Below are positions 6,091 to 6,766 of a stretch of 6,766 nt of DNA, one piece after another. The notes below the pieces were generated by a model. That model saw nothing but the letters and a program-made list of their open reading frames with translations. It had not been told where the DNA came from and did no database searches. The translations under genes and the position numbers were made by a program. The stretch comes from Faecalibacterium sp. (lineage in GTDB: Bacteria > Bacillota > Clostridia > Oscillospirales > Ruminococcaceae): assembly GCA_017483235.1 (NCBI GenBank), contig JAFULE010000238.1, forward strand, positions 1 to 6,766. The letters are read 5' to 3'. Numbering within the stretch: the first letter of the stretch is position 1; every line of letters starts with the position of its first letter.

Positions 6091-6103
6091 ATTTTGTCAA
6101 AAT
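6091..6103. promoter_or_regulatory. Palindrome ATTTTGTCAAAAT, possible operator
   Basis: A 6-bp perfect inverted repeat about a single central base, 28 bases upstream of the sipW -35 box and in the region shared with the divergent coat-protein genes. Its TTGTCA/TTGACA word recurs at 6056-6062 and 6128-6133. It might bind a regulator of either unit; with such A/T-rich bases chance is also possible. Confidence 0.3.
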
Positions 6104-6232
6104 ATCTTTACATTTGTGCTTTATGGTTTGACATCAGCCTTTTCTCGCCTTTTTCCGCGACTGATGGAAAATTTTTTCTGTTGTATAACAGGCAGACGAA
6201 GCGGGCAAACTGACCCGTGGAGGTGATGGGAA

Positions 6233-6406
6233 ATGAGTCCCAAGGAACTGATGTATATTGAGGATGCACTGAGCCACGAACAGTTTTTGCGCACGCAGTG
6301 CATGCAGGCGGCGCAGAGCCTGCAGAACCCGGAGCTGAAAAACTATGCCAACCAGCTGGCGCAGCAGCATGAAAAGCTGTTTCAGAAGCTGTACGCGCTG
6401 GTGTGA
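6233..6406 (+). CDS. Small helical protein, probable CotF partner
   Basis: 57 residues. The ATG has an almost perfect ribosome site, GGAGGTGAT (6219-6227), upstream. The sequence begins MSPKELMYIEDALSHEQF and continues with QSLQNPELKNYANQLAQQ before ending FQKLYALV. It is Gln-rich, lacks a signal peptide or membrane segment and looks like two amphipathic helices. Short proteins of this kind commonly stand directly before CotF-family genes in Clostridia. Only 15 bases separate its stop from the next ATG, so the two are one operon. Likely role: a spore coat-associated or CotF-interacting helical protein; no enzyme motif is present. No convincing promoter is seen. TATAAC at 6184-6189 could be a -10 box, but no matching -35 box was found; a sporulation sigma factor is possible. 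Confidence 0.82.
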   Translation: MSPKELMYIEDALSHEQFLRTQCMQAAQSLQNPELKNYANQLAQQHEKLFQKLYALV

Positions 6407-6421
6407 GGGGAGGATCAGACC

Positions 6422-6673
6422 ATGAACGATGAAAAGATTATGGAGAATTTGCTGCTGACGGCCAAGGGCGCGTGCGACCTGTACCTGCACGGTGCGATTG
6501 AGAGCAGCACGCAGAATGTGAATGCAGCCTTTGACGACGCGCTGAACCAGAGCCTGTGCATGCAGGATGGGATTTATGCCAAGATGAGTGCACACGGCTG
6601 GTACCAGCAGGAGCAGGCGCCGGCCGAGCAGGTGCAGAAGGTTAAGGGGAAGTTTGCCGGACAGCCCGGGTGA
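6422..6673 (+). CDS. CotF-family spore coat protein
   Basis: 83 residues. GGGGAGGA (6407-6414) lies about 8 bases before the ATG. The sequence has the Coat_F signature of the clostridial short form: MENLLLTAKGACDLYLHG, then IESSTQNV, then ALNQSLCMQDGIYAKM and HGWYQQEQAPAEQVQKVK. The family is a ferritin-like bundle of helices found in inner spore coats, and Bacillus CotF is the type member. It is a single-domain, normal-length member of the short form. Its presence shows that the host lineage makes spores or descends from one that did. It is divergent from the sipW operon, so the two units share an upstream region but need not share control. Confidence 0.92.
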   Translation: MNDEKIMENLLLTAKGACDLYLHGAIESSTQNVNAAFDDALNQSLCMQDGIYAKMSAHGWYQQEQAPAEQVQKVKGKFAGQPG

Positions 6674-6674
6674 G

Positions 6675-6694
6675 GGGAGCGCGTTAGCGCTCCC
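6675..6694 (+). terminator. GC-rich hairpin after the CotF gene, possible terminator
   Basis: GGGAGCGC and GCGCTCCC form an 8-bp perfect stem with a GTTA loop, starting one base after the stop. Only ATGCCCTTG follows, not a U-run, so termination would be weak or factor-assisted. Confidence 0.45.
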
Positions 6695-6726
6695 ATGCCC
6701 TTGTAACCGCTGCGCGCGGGGCGGGG

Positions 6727-6765
6727 GGGCTGATGCCCTCAGCCCGGCTCCGGGTGCGCCCGGAG
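6727..6765. other. Two adjacent GC-rich hairpins at the right edge
   Basis: GGGCTGA/TCAGCCC (6727-6733 with 6739-6745) and CTCCGGG/CCCGGAG (6748-6754 with 6759-6765) are each 7-bp perfect stems with 4-5 base loops. Together with the stem at 6675 they make three hairpins in 91 bases. They may be terminators of the CotF unit or of a convergent gene beyond the window, or parts of a palindromic intergenic repeat. Confidence 0.4.
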
Positions 6766-6766
6766 G

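Noticed and set aside
6056..6092. A plus-strand promoter TTGACA with TATGAT downstream for the coat genes
   Set aside because: The spacing between the two boxes is about 22 bases, too long for a sigma-A promoter.
6132..6177. A possible terminator: CATCAG/CTGATG stem followed by TTTTTT
   Set aside because: The stem is only 6 bp with a 23-base loop, and no gene ends upstream of it on that strand.
6134..6595. A minus-strand frame of about 153 codons
   Set aside because: It is antisense to the two coat genes, which have strong ribosome sites and a recognisable CotF family member.

Overview
The window looks like chromosome of a spore-forming anaerobic member of the Bacillota, class Clostridia, most likely gut-associated. 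The basis is a SipW-type signal peptidase with several SipW-dependent secreted proteins, a CotF-type coat gene, strong AGGAGG ribosome binding sites and high G+C third positions. No genus can be named from the sequence alone.

Layout. Two divergent units share an intergenic region at about 5965-6232. Leftward (minus strand) runs one long operon-like unit: an ER-type signal peptidase I (SipW-like, 5332-5964), then four genes for small secreted proteins with SipW-type signal peptides (4501-5163, 3752-4411, 2839-3684, 2056-2652). It ends with a large secreted modular protein starting at 2037 and running off the left edge. This last protein has a signal peptide, a Pro/Glu-rich stalk, an Ig-like region, a CHAP peptidase/amidase domain, a bacterial SH3 domain, three Cys-rich repeats and the start of a further domain. 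Rightward (plus strand) are two small genes: a 57-residue helical protein and an 83-residue CotF-family spore coat protein, followed by GC-rich hairpins.

How it works together (inference from known families): the operon resembles the Bacillus sipW-tasA biofilm-fibre module. SipW would cleave the four TasA/camelysin-like precursors at the membrane, and the mature proteins would form or decorate extracellular fibres. The CHAP/SH3/Cys-rich protein, co-encoded 18 bases after the last of them, could open or anchor to peptidoglycan. No TapA-like gene is visible. A good sigma-A-type promoter precedes sipW. Four of the five intergenic gaps hold hairpins without U-tracts, which could set the relative dosage of the products. 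The gap between the third and fourth substrate genes has the most elaborate one, with two mutually exclusive folds.

The two most unusual items are the Cys-rich repeats of the terminal protein (18 of its 19 visible cysteines) and the competing-hairpin element at 2737-2810.
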